DNA of 64,000 nt from UBA6107 sp034430175 (GCA_034430175.1 DAOUFI010000015.1:1-64000), one strand, 5' to 3'; shown: positions 15,641 to 24,547, counted from the first letter of the stretch. Notes: a model not told the origin generated them from the sequence alone. Numbers and translations are program-made.

Positions 15641-17247
15641 AAGGATAGTTCAAAGGGTTTCTTCATGAGGATGCCTTCCAGAATGGACTGGATGGTGGCA
15701 GAATGTTCAGGCGTAAGATCTGATAGCTGAAATTCCTTGAGGGTCACATACCCCTTCCAAACGCCATCTTCCCTGAGAAAAGCGTCGAATGGAAGCGAGG
15801 AACAGTAAAGTTGATAGTATAGAAATCGTCTAGCGTTCGCTTTGAACTCGTCAGGCACCTGGATGGTTTCAGCCTTCAGTAACTCATCCAGCATCTTGAA
15901 GTAAGCAGCCTTCGATTCAGGCAGAAAAGCCGTTTTCAACTGGGTGAAACGCGCCTTACCGGCAGCCAGCACAACCTTGCCCATCAACGAGGCTTCAAGG
16001 CCGATCGTCGAATTATAGACCATTACAAAATGCGATCGCTGTATCAGATCATACGAACTGAGGAATTCGCGTGAATCCACGAAAACAACATTGTCGTATT
16101 GAGCCAGGTTCCGTTCGTTCGCCCAACCCCGTACGCTTTCTCGCGCTTCCTTACCCTCACGGTGTTCATCCGGGTGGGCTCTAAGCACGAATAACGTATC
16201 AGGATGTGTTTTAATCACATCAAGCACATTATCGAGCCAAATGAACATCTCCTCGAAAATTGTGTTGGCATGTACCTGGCTGGTATCGAAAATGACGTTG
16301 GTAAAGACAGGAACGATCTGTTTGAACCTGGCAGCTTTCTCCAAAAAATCTGCTGGAAGCCCTTTCATTTCAGGCCAAAAACGGATTCCTGCCATGGTGA
16401 AATTGCCCTGGAAACGTTGGCTGAGATAATGATCGAGTTTCTCGTTCATCGGGTCGGTCAATTGGAAATGATCGCTGATGTGGATAGGATAGGCGGTAGC
16501 TTCGCCTTCGGTGAAGAAAGCTGTGAACGGTCTCATCCCCACTTCATGGGTGATCACCCGAATCTTGTGTTTTTGACCGACAAATCGGGCAGCAGCTTCT
16601 GGAAAGAACATACCGTTGAAGACCACAATCGCCTGCGGGTGTACTTCGGTCACCAAAGCTCCGAATTGCTTTACCACGTTCCACCCAGAAAGGATAAAGT
16701 GGCGCATGAACTGCTGTGTGTTGGGGTCATCGTTCAAATGATGGCGTCTTAATACCCAACGCAACGAATTCACCGCCCAAAAACCAAGTGGCGCATCTTC
16801 GTGAGTGAAGGCGATCAGTTCCGGGACGGAAAGTGTTTCTATTTCCTTTTCTAAAGCGACATCAGAACGATATTCAAACCAACGTGTGGGAATGTTCTCG
16901 TAAACAGCGGCGCTTTGGGCAATACAGCGGTCACAGGGGGGAGCTTTGCTCACGTCATCACGATTGCTGCCAAGCACACAGCGGCTTAATCCTGCTTTGC
17001 AAGCAAATTGAATAATTGGCACGCCTTGCATCCGTAACGCCTGAGCGGTGAGATATGAATACGCGGCATTCTGGCTCATCGCCTGCAGTCGCGTAGACGC
17101 GTTGAAAAAAATAACAGGCGCCTGGTCGGATTTCTCAAGAGCATACTGCGCCACTTCCCGACTCAAATACTGCCAGCGCCGGTTGCTTGCCGCATGGACC
17201 CAGCGCTGGTTAATCGCCTGTTTCGCTCTAAATACCAGATTGGTCAT
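15637..17247 (-). CDS. Capsule-biosynthesis-type GT-B protein
   Basis: 536 aa, soluble. The C-terminal half has a GT-B-like signature: FVLRAHPDEHREGK, VVFVDSREFLSSYDLIQRS and VYNSTIGLEASLMGKVVL, as in KpsC/KpsS-like and CDP-glycerol-transferase-like capsule enzymes. The N-terminal half carries four cysteines (ACKAGLSRC and PPCDRC, about residues 83-118) that could bind a metal. The protein encoded at 35795-37387 has the same C-terminal layout without these cysteines. Its stop overlaps the next gene by 4 bp and its start touches the NeuB stop. Function likely glycan assembly on a nonulosonate; donor unknown. Confidence 0.68.
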   Translation of the reverse strand: MTNLVFRAKQAINQRWVHAASNRRWQYLSREVAQYALEKSDQAPVIFFNASTRLQAMSQNAAYSYLTAQALRMQGVPIIQFACKAGLSRCVLGSNRDDVSKAPPCDRCIAQSAAVYENIPTRWFEYRSDVALEKEIETLSVPELIAFTHEDAPLGFWAVNSLRWVLRRHHLNDDPNTQQFMRHFILSGWNVVKQFGALVTEVHPQAIVVFNGMFFPEAAARFVGQKHKIRVITHEVGMRPFTAFFTEGEATAYPIHISDHFQLTDPMNEKLDHYLSQRFQGNFTMAGIRFWPEMKGLPADFLEKAARFKQIVPVFTNVIFDTSQVHANTIFEEMFIWLDNVLDVIKTHPDTLFVLRAHPDEHREGKEARESVRGWANERNLAQYDNVVFVDSREFLSSYDLIQRSHFVMVYNSTIGLEASLMGKVVLAAGKARFTQLKTAFLPESKAAYFKMLDELLKAETIQVPDEFKANARRFLYYQLYCSSLPFDAFLREDGVWKGYVTLKEFQLSDLTPEHSATIQSILEGILMKKPFELSL

Positions 17248-18122
17248 TAACTCTGCACTCTGCGCAATTTTTTCAACGAAGATAGCTCACTATCGTATAC
17301 CTTCTTGACGCCATCACCGATAGATTGTTCGGTCACACGGATATACTTGACTAATTTCTCAAATCCTCCGGGTTCCACTGAGGCAGATTGATCAGAACCC
17401 CACATGGCGCGGTCGAGTGTGATGTGACGTTCGACCATGCATGCGCCCAACCCGACTGCCACAGCAGAAGTGACAAGACCTACCTCATGCCCGGAATATC
17501 CAATTGGGCAGGAGAAAGTATTACGCAGGGTCTCGATCATCTTCAGATTCAGCTCATGCGGATCGCACGGATAAGTGCTGGTGGCATGGCATAAGACCAG
17601 ATTCTCCTCACCCAGTAGTTTGACCGCGTCCTTGATCTGTTCCATCGTAGACATACCGGTGGAGAGGATTAGCGGTCTGCCGGTCTTGCGCAGGTGTTTG
17701 AGCAGGTTCGTGTCGGTCAGTGACGCTGACGGAATCTTATAGCATACAGGATTGAATTTTTCCATAAAATCGACCGAGGGTTCGTCCCACACAGAAGCAA
17801 ACCAAGTGATGCCCAATTCTTTGCTGTAACGGTCAATTTCAGCATATTCGGCTTCACCGAATTCAGTCTTATAGCGGTAATCGAGATAGGTGATGTATCC
17901 CCAGGGTGTCTCACGCATCTGACCCCGCTGTTCGGGTGGAACACATAGCTCGGGTGTACGCTTCTGGAATTTAATGGCGTCCACTCCAGCGTGCTTGGCT
18001 GCCTGGATCAATTGTTTGGCTAGTTCGATGTCTCCATTATGATTGATACCGGCCTCGGCGATGATGTACGCCGGGTGACCATCCCCGACCTTCCTGTTAC
18101 CAATACTGATTTCTCTAGTCAT
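17247..18122 (-). CDS. neuB: Nonulosonate synthase (NeuB family) without SAF domain
   Basis: 291 aa. (beta/alpha)8 synthase domain: AEAGINHNGDIELAKQLI, DAIKFQKR, ITWFASVWDEPSVDF, KIPSASLTDTNLL, LSTGMSTMEQI, CHATSTYPC, IGYSGHEVG and VERHITLDRAMWGSDQSASVEP. It joins phosphoenolpyruvate to an N-acyl hexosamine-type sugar to form a nine-carbon acid. The sequence stops after the barrel, so the C-terminal antifreeze-like SAF domain that usually caps the partner active site is missing. The other NeuB at 32710 has it. Legionaminate- or sialate-type product is possible. GGAGAG precedes the start. Confidence 0.88.
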   Translation of the reverse strand: MTREISIGNRKVGDGHPAYIIAEAGINHNGDIELAKQLIQAAKHAGVDAIKFQKRTPELCVPPEQRGQMRETPWGYITYLDYRYKTEFGEAEYAEIDRYSKELGITWFASVWDEPSVDFMEKFNPVCYKIPSASLTDTNLLKHLRKTGRPLILSTGMSTMEQIKDAVKLLGEENLVLCHATSTYPCDPHELNLKMIETLRNTFSCPIGYSGHEVGLVTSAVAVGLGACMVERHITLDRAMWGSDQSASVEPGGFEKLVKYIRVTEQSIGDGVKKVYDSELSSLKKLRRVQS

Positions 18123-18149
18123 TGATTCTCTCCTGATCGCTGAGGGTCG

Positions 18150-19211
18150 TTACGCAGCAAGAAAGCTGCCAATCAGATTCATGTCGCATTGTTCGGTGCA
18201 CTTGATTCCTGGTTTCAAATCGAAATGATCGTTGCGGAATTGTTTGTATTTTTCGCTATTCCAGATGTCACGCAAGGATTCGGTGGCCACATTGCCAAGT
18301 ATGATCTCGTTGTTGAAGTCTTCCACGCATTCCACCGCTTCACCGTTGGATTTGATGGTCATGGATGACCAGGGGAATTGGCAGAACTCCAGCCAATGGA
18401 TGGATTTGGTTTGCTGCTTGTTGTCTTCGTACCACATCTGATCCTGGCTCTTCAGGTAAACATAGACGTCCATTCCCTTAAAAGCTTCCTGCAGTTTTTC
18501 GAACTCATCTTGTTGCCAGGGTTTGTTCAAGTTGATCATGGTGATGACAATGGTAGTTTTGTAGTTACGCTGCGCCTTCAGATCGAGTAGTTTGAGAATG
18601 TTTTTATACGATTCAGTGAAGTTGGAAGCCTGGCCGCGCACCTCTTTATGGCGTAGATCGTCGACGCTCTCAATGGAATACTTTACGTACCCCAGGCCGT
18701 TCTCAAAGGTCTCGATGGTACGGTCCATATTAATGTTGGCAGGGTTGCATGAGAAATAACTTTCAAGACCTTTCTCGGTCATCCATTTCACATATTGCGG
18801 CATGTTTTTATCGAGCAAGGGGTCACCGTATCCGTGCAGCACGATCACGCGCGGGATCACATAGAGGAAATAGTGATTCTCACTCATCTCGTTTTTCTTG
18901 ATGCCGTAATTCTTCTCGGCAAAAGCTTCCCAGCGGGCGATTTGTTCAGGGGTAAACGGGCTGAGTTGGTCGATGACACGCTTGAACATATCGGGTTTCA
19001 TGGTCTCAATGGGACGGGTCATGATAGTGGTACGGGGGCACATCTCACAGCGCATGTTGCAAGCGTTGGTGGTTTCAATGTTATAGACGACCGGCTGGGG
19101 AGATCGGAATGATTCCAATTTCTCAACCAGGAACTCGCGATCCATTTTTTCACCGCTCATCAAACGTTTTTTGAGATCATAAACCTTCATATAAAATTCA
19201 ATATCAAACAT
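18150..19211 (-). CDS. Radical SAM/SPASM-like protein
   Basis: 353 aa. ETTNACNMRCEMCPRT supplies the CxxxCxxC 4Fe-4S motif (about residues 50-57). A barrel with HGYGDPLLDKNM and YSIESVDDLRHKEVRG follows. C-terminal cysteines (FCQFPW, EAVECVEDF, IKCTEQC) suggest an auxiliary SPASM-type cluster domain. Substrate unknown. The gene sits between NeuB and the NeuA-HAD fusion with gaps of 27 and 11 bp, so a step in making or modifying the nonulosonate or its precursor sugar is a reasonable guess. Confidence 0.83.
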   Translation of the reverse strand: MFDIEFYMKVYDLKKRLMSGEKMDREFLVEKLESFRSPQPVVYNIETTNACNMRCEMCPRTTIMTRPIETMKPDMFKRVIDQLSPFTPEQIARWEAFAEKNYGIKKNEMSENHYFLYVIPRVIVLHGYGDPLLDKNMPQYVKWMTEKGLESYFSCNPANINMDRTIETFENGLGYVKYSIESVDDLRHKEVRGQASNFTESYKNILKLLDLKAQRNYKTTIVITMINLNKPWQQDEFEKLQEAFKGMDVYVYLKSQDQMWYEDNKQQTKSIHWLEFCQFPWSSMTIKSNGEAVECVEDFNNEIILGNVATESLRDIWNSEKYKQFRNDHFDLKPGIKCTEQCDMNLIGSFLAA

Positions 19212-19222
19212 GCGTGACTCCT

Positions 19223-20473
19223 TTATTCCATGCCTTTAAGTTTTGGCTGCGTCAACCGGCCCAGGAGCAGATTACATAGCTCCCGTATGGCTCCACGCCC
19301 GCCATCCAATTGTAAAACAAGATCTGCCTTCGCAATAATATCAGGTTGCGCGTCGGCTGGGCAAACTGCGTACCCTGCCACCGGAAAACAGGGCAGGTCA
19401 TTCGTATCGTTGCCAACGAAGATCACCTGTGCCGGATCGAGCTTTTTATCAGTGATCACTTTCCTCAGCGCGGTCTCCTTATCTTCCACCGCCTGCAGGA
19501 AGGGAACCTTCATTTTATCGCATCTTGCCCTGACTACCGGGTTGGTTTCGGTGGAAATGACCAGACACTCAATACCGAGTTTCTTCCTTAGGATATTTAA
19601 TCCCAGGCTGTCACTACGGTTCGCAGCCACCATCTCTTCACCTTTTTCGCTAACCCAAACGCGGTTGTCGGTGAGCACGCCGTCAAAATCCATTGCCAGC
19701 AAAGCAACCTTTTTTGGGAATTGTCGCTTACTCGGACCAGGGGTGACCATCTCTAAACCACCTTCACGCACCAGACGCTCGTACTGGATCCAATCAGCAG
19801 GTGAATCAATGTCCACGGTGAAACGCGGATCAATGTGCAATGCCATGATTACATCACCGCTCATCGAGTTCTTTTCCAGGATGGCTCTTGGACGGATGGC
19901 ATCGATGTGACCGGTTTGCCAGTAAGTGGTCGGAAGCTGCTGCCGTGGCGCGTTATAGGCTTCTTTGACACCTTCAACAGTTAAAAGGGGCCGCATCACA
20001 CCTTTGGCATCCACCCGCCACATTTTAAAAGGGTTTTGACCCGATTCAACCACGCCACGTACCGAATCAGCTTCTGGATGATCGATGAGGATTTGGATGG
20101 CATCATCCACGCAGGAGCGGGGACGAATTGGTGAGGTCGGCCGCAGTTGGATGACAATATCAGGCATGTATCCTTCATTCTCTTTGAGCCATTCCAGGGC
20201 ATGCTTGAACACTGGCAGATCGGTGGTATTGTCCTGTGAAAACTCCGCGGGACGCAGGAATGGCGTTTCAGCACCGTACATTCGTGCCATTACCGCAATC
20301 TCTTCATCGTCTGTCGAGACGATCGTGCGTGTGACGTATTTTGATTGCAATCCGGCCGCGATCGAATACGCGATCAAGGGAAAACCGGCAAAATCGCGGA
20401 TATTTTTACGCGGAATCCCCTTCGAGCCCCCGCGAGCGGGAATGATTGCCAATACCTCTGGTTTAATTACCAT
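19223..20473 (-). CDS. CMP-nonulosonate cytidylyltransferase fused to a HAD phosphatase
   Basis: 416 aa from ATG 20473, which follows GGAGG by 9 nt; a TTG three codons upstream is less likely. Residues about 1-235 are NeuA: AIIPARGGSKGIPRKNI, STDDEEI, QLRPTSPIRP, DIDSPADW. Residues about 250-416 are a KdsC-like HAD domain: AMDFDGVLTDN (nucleophile Asp), ISTETNPVV, GNDTNDLPCF. The fusion would remove phosphate from a 9-phosphate sugar and activate it with CTP. The same fusion occurs in some animals and bacteria. It overlaps the SDR stop by 7 bp. Confidence 0.88.
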   Translation of the reverse strand: MVIKPEVLAIIPARGGSKGIPRKNIRDFAGFPLIAYSIAAGLQSKYVTRTIVSTDDEEIAVMARMYGAETPFLRPAEFSQDNTTDLPVFKHALEWLKENEGYMPDIVIQLRPTSPIRPRSCVDDAIQILIDHPEADSVRGVVESGQNPFKMWRVDAKGVMRPLLTVEGVKEAYNAPRQQLPTTYWQTGHIDAIRPRAILEKNSMSGDVIMALHIDPRFTVDIDSPADWIQYERLVREGGLEMVTPGPSKRQFPKKVALLAMDFDGVLTDNRVWVSEKGEEMVAANRSDSLGLNILRKKLGIECLVISTETNPVVRARCDKMKVPFLQAVEDKETALRKVITDKKLDPAQVIFVGNDTNDLPCFPVAGYAVCPADAQPDIIAKADLVLQLDGGRGAIRELCNLLLGRLTQPKLKGME

Positions 20474-21282
20474 GCCGTCCAACCTCCATCCACAACAACA
20501 TTGCTGCCAGTCATATATGAGGATGCGTCTGAAGCCAAGAAAAGCAAGGCTCCGTTCATCTCGTCCTTGCGAGCCATACGTCCCAATACGGTGCGGGCAG
20601 AATAATTCTTAACGAAATGTTCTTCATGGTTATTGAACACGCCGCCAGGGGTTAATGAATTTACCCTGATCTCGGTATTAGCATAATAAGTTGCCAGATA
20701 TTTTGTGAATCCCAGAATACCAGCCTTGCTGACCGAGTAATAGACAGGTTTGTACGTACGGGGCTCGTCAGGGATCTCGTAAAGCCGCTGATCTGGTCCA
20801 CTCAAACCATAGATGGAACAAATATTGATGATCGAGCCTTTGCCCTGTTTGACCATCTGTCGGCAAACCGCCTGGGTCACCAAAAAAGGTCCTGTCAGGT
20901 TGACTTCGAGAGCATCCTGCCACGATTTCAAGGGATAGCTCTCAAAAGCGTTGCTGGTAGTTTGTGTATGGGTCGGGTCGAACTTGGGATCAAGCGCAGC
21001 GCTGTTTACCAACACATCCAGTGAACCTGAACGGGTGACGATTTCGCCCACAGCTTTTTCAACGGAGACCGGATCTGTAACATCAAGTTGAATGGGATGA
21101 ACATGCTGGATTTGCGATTTCAAACCCGCGATTGCGTTTTTCGCCAATCCGAGATCAAGGTCGGCGCAATAGACCTCTGCGCCAGCTTCGGCAAGCGTAC
21201 GGCAAAATTCCTTGCCTAAAAGACCCGCGCCGCCGGTTACCAATGCCACTTTACCTTTCAATGAAAATTGATCAAAGATCAT
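20467..21282 (-). CDS. SDR-family oxidoreductase (PtmA-like context)
   Basis: 271 aa. TGGAGLLGKEF (cofactor loop), VNSAAL in place of NNAG, catalytic Ser in INICSIYG, YYSVSKAG (Tyr/Lys) and YMTGSNVVVDGG. An insertion of about 15 residues before the catalytic Tyr (DQRLYEIPDEPRTYKP) distinguishes it from the SDR at 10086. In Campylobacter flagellar glycosylation a similar SDR (PtmA) accompanies a CMP-sugar synthetase (PtmB); the same pairing here supports a role in a nonulosonate branch. Start lies 10 bp from the Gfo/Idh stop. Confidence 0.85.
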   Translation of the reverse strand: MIFDQFSLKGKVALVTGGAGLLGKEFCRTLAEAGAEVYCADLDLGLAKNAIAGLKSQIQHVHPIQLDVTDPVSVEKAVGEIVTRSGSLDVLVNSAALDPKFDPTHTQTTSNAFESYPLKSWQDALEVNLTGPFLVTQAVCRQMVKQGKGSIINICSIYGLSGPDQRLYEIPDEPRTYKPVYYSVSKAGILGFTKYLATYYANTEIRVNSLTPGGVFNNHEEHFVKNYSARTVLGRMARKDEMNGALLFLASDASSYMTGSNVVVDGGWTAW

Positions 21283-21292
21283 CGCTTGCCTA

Positions 21293-22291
21293 TCAATTTA
21301 GTGATTTTCTAAGCTTAGCTGAACATCCTGTTCGAGCTGATTGAAGAATTGCCTGCGTCATTTCCAAAGCAGCGATTCCGTCGTCAAGAGTACAAATCGG
21401 ATCAGTTTCACCTCGTGCCACTTTTATAAAATGACGCATTTCATCCATAAACATTGTGTTCCTCACAAAACCGGTCGGGGGTTGAACCTCTTCCCAGGTA
21501 TTGAGAGCCGCTAAATAACATCTGGCGATGGTGGTCGCGTTATCCCAGGTGATCATGCCTTCGGTTCCAATGATCTTGAGGGTGTGTTCTCCAGGTCGCT
21601 GCATGTAATCCAGGTGAATGTGCGCCTGCGCTCCTGACTCATATTGCGCTATGATATCCGCTGTATCTTCCACATCAAGGCTTAATCCCTGATTTGAAAT
21701 AGTCGCGTTGAGAGTAATCCCCTCTCCCAGAAGCCAGCGTAGATAATCAAGGGGATGGCAGAGGGTATTTACCACACCGCCACCCAGGTCTGCCCTGGCA
21801 GCGTAACTCTGACGGTAGTCCTCCCAGGGATGCCAATCCGGCAAATATTCACCCCAGCAAACATATGCGGAGACGACCTTGCCGATCTTGTTCTCCTGTA
21901 ACCACTTCTTTGCCTGACGCAATCCAGGGTTAAAGCGGAAATGGAAACCTGTCAAGAATCTGCCTCCGCCAATTTCCAAAGCTCTTTTCAGGGTATCGAT
22001 TCCTGAGAACGAATCGGATATCGGTTTTTCCATGAGAATCGAGCAGCCAGCTTCAGCAACCGGTATGGCTGTCTGCATATGAAGCTTTGTCGGGTTGGCG
22101 ATAATAACCGCGTCTGGTTTCAAAGCCAGCGCGTCATCCATTGAAGTAACCACTGGGACGGTATCGTACCCCGAATCTTTCAATGTTGAATGGTAGGTGC
22201 GGAGAAGGACAATATCCTTTTCGCCCAGATTGATCAGGTTTTCAAGATGGCGTTTACCAATTGAACCAAAACCCACAATCACGGATTTCAC
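21293..22291 (-). CDS. Gfo/Idh/MocA-family oxidoreductase
   Basis: 332 aa. N-terminal Rossmann VIVGFGSIGKRHL, then ANPTKLH and the catalytic-region EKPISDS. C-terminal domain with GGGVVNTLCHPLDYLRWLLG, the His being the usual catalytic residue. Acts on sugars or sugar acids with NAD(P). It heads the second half of the operon (205 bp of non-coding sequence upstream). The start codon is GTG with AAGGAG, and both lie in a perfect inverted repeat (22289-22306), suggesting translational control. Confidence 0.87.
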   Translation of the reverse strand: MKSVIVGFGSIGKRHLENLINLGEKDIVLLRTYHSTLKDSGYDTVPVVTSMDDALALKPDAVIIANPTKLHMQTAIPVAEAGCSILMEKPISDSFSGIDTLKRALEIGGGRFLTGFHFRFNPGLRQAKKWLQENKIGKVVSAYVCWGEYLPDWHPWEDYRQSYAARADLGGGVVNTLCHPLDYLRWLLGEGITLNATISNQGLSLDVEDTADIIAQYESGAQAHIHLDYMQRPGEHTLKIIGTEGMITWDNATTIARCYLAALNTWEEVQPPTGFVRNTMFMDEMRHFIKVARGETDPICTLDDGIAALEMTQAILQSARTGCSAKLRKSLN

Positions 22292-22306
22292 AAGGTTCTC
22301 CTTGTG
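22289..22306 (-). promoter_or_regulatory. Inverted repeat covering ribosome site and GTG start
   Basis: Minus strand: CACAAGG, AGAA loop, CCTTGTG. The 7-bp stem with a tetraloop includes part of AAGGAG on one arm and the GTG start of the Gfo/Idh gene on the other. As RNA it would hide the start site. Confidence 0.5.
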
Positions 22307-22315
22307 GTCTTTTTA

Positions 22316-22336
22316 CATTCCAATATAGCTGGAATG
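22316..22336. promoter_or_regulatory. Inverted repeat upstream of the Gfo/Idh gene
   Basis: CATTCCA (22316-22322) and TGGAATG (22330-22336), 7-bp arms with a 7-nt centre. On the minus strand the centre contains TATATT, a -10-like hexamer, so this may be an operator over a promoter. There is no T-run, so it is not a terminator. Confidence 0.35.
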
Positions 22337-22496
22337 ATTAACATCGAATAATCTCAATCATTTTACAAAGAAGTATCAAACTTTCACATGGTTTGGCGTG
22401 ACGTATCTTGTGATCATAACAGAAGTAGAATTCACAAACGACGGGGCATTCTTTGAAAGATGATATATTCCAAAACATCTTTTTGACATCATACCG

Positions 22497-23708
22497 TCAT
22501 GTCTCTTTTGTTACTACGAACCAGGCGTTGACCTGGTAATCCCCTTCTGGGTTCTTAATTGTAACTGCAATTCGATATTTTCCCGGCTTGGATAATTTGA
22601 AATTTACAGAACTCAGATTCACACTTTCTTCAAGTATTACTTCACCAGTTGAAGTATCTTGAATATTCCAAGTGTATTCAGTTATCAGATTAGGCTCCGT
22701 CTGCTGTAATTGTATCTGGTAATCATTCCCTTGATTTGTAATTTTATAATCCGAGTAAAAATAGGTTTGATAATAATGGAGCGAGGTTTCATCGATGGGC
22801 AGGTTCAAATAATTAGCGAGTTTTTGCGCGATCTCTACCGAAATGATCACCGATCCAAAAATAGAAACATGGGTTGTATTGGCAAAATGCAAATGATTGA
22901 ACTGACTTTGTTCATATGTGAAGTATGGAATATTGTTTTCTGAGGTGAACTTTTCAATTTCACTGGTCAATTCGGGTACTTGTGAAATGACTGGCACGCT
23001 TGTGATTATCAACTGAATGCCTTCAGCTTTGCACAAGTTATAAATTTTTTGAAGATACTCCAAATTTTCTGCACTTGTAGATATCGAGTTAATCCAGGAT
23101 TCCTTTAGTCCTCCCGAATAATCTGTCTGAGAAATGATGTTCTCCTTTGGATTCGCCCCCATATCTTTAGTAATTGCAAAATTTTTCTCTTCAAATGCAT
23201 GGTATACAAAATTCGACGTGTAATGAGACAATGGATTCCAGTAAATGCGTGTCCGCAATGCCGGGAAGATGGAAAACGCGTTCTCCAACCCAAGAAATTC
23301 TTTCGCGACCATATACCTGTTGATATCAAATCTTCCGGGATCCAGGAACTCGTAAATATATCCCATGTCCTCGCTTCCAGTGACATTTGTTGCAAAAGAC
23401 TCAAGAACAACCACCTTAGGATGTTGGTATCGCAGAAGCTCTTTTAACTCATAATAAGTAACAAATGTATTTTCGCCAGGTACGCCCACCACATAAGAAT
23501 TGACTGGAATAATATTGTCAATAATTTGTGGTTGAAATGTACTGAAGTTATGAGAATTGCCCATGAATACTACATCTATTGAGTTTTTTGGTAAACGATA
23601 AAACATAGACCATCGATGGTTCTCATCTTCCATTGCCAAATTTAATGATCCAAACAAAATCAGAATTACCAAGAGAAAACTAAACAAACGGATTAAATTC
23701 TTCTTCAA
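22497..23708 (-). CDS. Membrane-anchored SGNH/DltD-like protein
   Basis: 403 aa, TTG start with AGGTGA upstream. One N-terminal membrane segment (LIRLFSFLLVILILFGSL), then an extracytoplasmic domain. MGNSHNFSTF (block I Ser), VGVPGENTF (block with Asn/Gly) and NTTHVSIFGS (block V His) suggest an SGNH-hydrolase fold like DltD or AlgX-type acetylation proteins. The usual block V Asp-x-x-His reads Asn-Thr-Thr-His here. A beta-rich C-terminal about 110 residues resembles an Ig-like domain (KPGKYRIAVTI). Possible role: O-acylation or handling of the exported glycan. Markedly AT-richer than its neighbours, suggesting transfer. Confidence 0.6.
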   Translation of the reverse strand: MKKNLIRLFSFLLVILILFGSLNLAMEDENHRWSMFYRLPKNSIDVVFMGNSHNFSTFQPQIIDNIIPVNSYVVGVPGENTFVTYYELKELLRYQHPKVVVLESFATNVTGSEDMGYIYEFLDPGRFDINRYMVAKEFLGLENAFSIFPALRTRIYWNPLSHYTSNFVYHAFEEKNFAITKDMGANPKENIISQTDYSGGLKESWINSISTSAENLEYLQKIYNLCKAEGIQLIITSVPVISQVPELTSEIEKFTSENNIPYFTYEQSQFNHLHFANTTHVSIFGSVIISVEIAQKLANYLNLPIDETSLHYYQTYFYSDYKITNQGNDYQIQLQQTEPNLITEYTWNIQDTSTGEVILEESVNLSSVNFKLSKPGKYRIAVTIKNPEGDYQVNAWFVVTKET

Positions 23709-23767
23709 TCTTTCACCTGATCATTGTTATTTGTTCATAAAAAAATGCCTCCCAATTGTAACTTAAG

Positions 23768-23800
23768 AAAAGGAACTCAAGAAATTCTTGAGTTCCTTTT
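23768..23800 (-). terminator. Long hairpin terminator after a sulfotransferase gene
   Basis: Near-perfect palindrome: 16-bp arms (23768-23783 with 23785-23800) around a single base, with T-rich sequence on both sides. It lies 25 bp after the stop of the minus-strand gene ending at 23825. Confidence 0.7.
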
Positions 23801-23824
23801 GAGCCTTACTTTAACATGAGATTT

Positions 23825-24547
23825 CTATACGCCATGGAGATTGGCATCGATTATTGTTTTTTTGCATTTTTCGATAAACTCATAATCCTGAGAATACCAA
23901 TCGCGCAAATTTTTTACAGCCTGGTCACTCAGCTTCCGGTCGAGGCTTTCTGGATTCCTGTGGGCAACAATGGCATTCGTTGGCAAAACCGTCTTCGCAG
24001 GAAGTTTTAGCTTTCTTTTCAATATCTCAAAATCATGATCAAGAGTCTCCTGAAAACCAATAAAGAAAATATCGCTCTGTCTGGAGGAAAAATACTCTTC
24101 ATCACCAAACCAATACCAGTAATGGTTTCGAACATGCTTGATACTGTTCATCGCGAACTTGGCGAATTCTTGTTCACTGGTCACTGATGAGGATAATGAT
24201 TCCGCGAGTTGGTTGGGTGTTGTAAATCTTTCAAAGACGACTTTTTCATCAGGTGTCCACGGGCTATACAAACGAGGTCTACCCTCGCGTTGTCGACTAT
24301 AGAAACCAGAGACATAACGTGTGATTGGATCACGGAGGAAAAAGATGATACCCTCACCCACTGGCGCGTCTTTTAATGTAAAGCTGTGAGAATGAGGGTA
24401 GATTACAAATCTGCCGTGACGATAATAAGGTTTCAAGGCAAATTTAATAGCCGTTCCCCCCGTTTTCCCTACATGAATTAAATGGATGAATCTCTTTCCT
24501 GAGATCTCATCCAATTTTCGTTCCACTCTCCTGAAAAAATAAACCAC
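23825..24547 (-). CDS. Sulfotransferase (family 2-like)
   Basis: About 240 aa; the GTG at 24547 with GGAGAG upstream is preferred to a TTG four codons earlier. IHLIHVGKTGGTA is the PAPS 5'-phosphosulfate loop (Lys and Thr), and FFLRDPITRYVSGFY is the 3'-phosphate-binding block (Arg and Ser). The spacing and the HVGKTGGT form resemble the heparan-2-O/chondroitin type rather than the family 1 form. It would sulfate a sugar hydroxyl with PAPS. No PAPS synthesis gene lies in the window. Monocistronic, with a hairpin terminator; two other sulfotransferases of other subfamilies follow within 3 kb. Confidence 0.78.
   Translation of the reverse strand: MVYFFRRVERKLDEISGKRFIHLIHVGKTGGTAIKFALKPYYRHGRFVIYPHSHSFTLKDAPVGEGIIFFLRDPITRYVSGFYSRQREGRPRLYSPWTPDEKVVFERFTTPNQLAESLSSSVTSEQEFAKFAMNSIKHVRNHYWYWFGDEEYFSSRQSDIFFIGFQETLDHDFEILKRKLKLPAKTVLPTNAIVAHRNPESLDRKLSDQAVKNLRDWYSQDYEFIEKCKKTIIDANLHGV

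Noticed and set aside
16204..16752. 182-codon frame opposite the capsule-type GT-B gene
   Set aside because: Shadow of the sense gene; no start signal and no recognisable motif.
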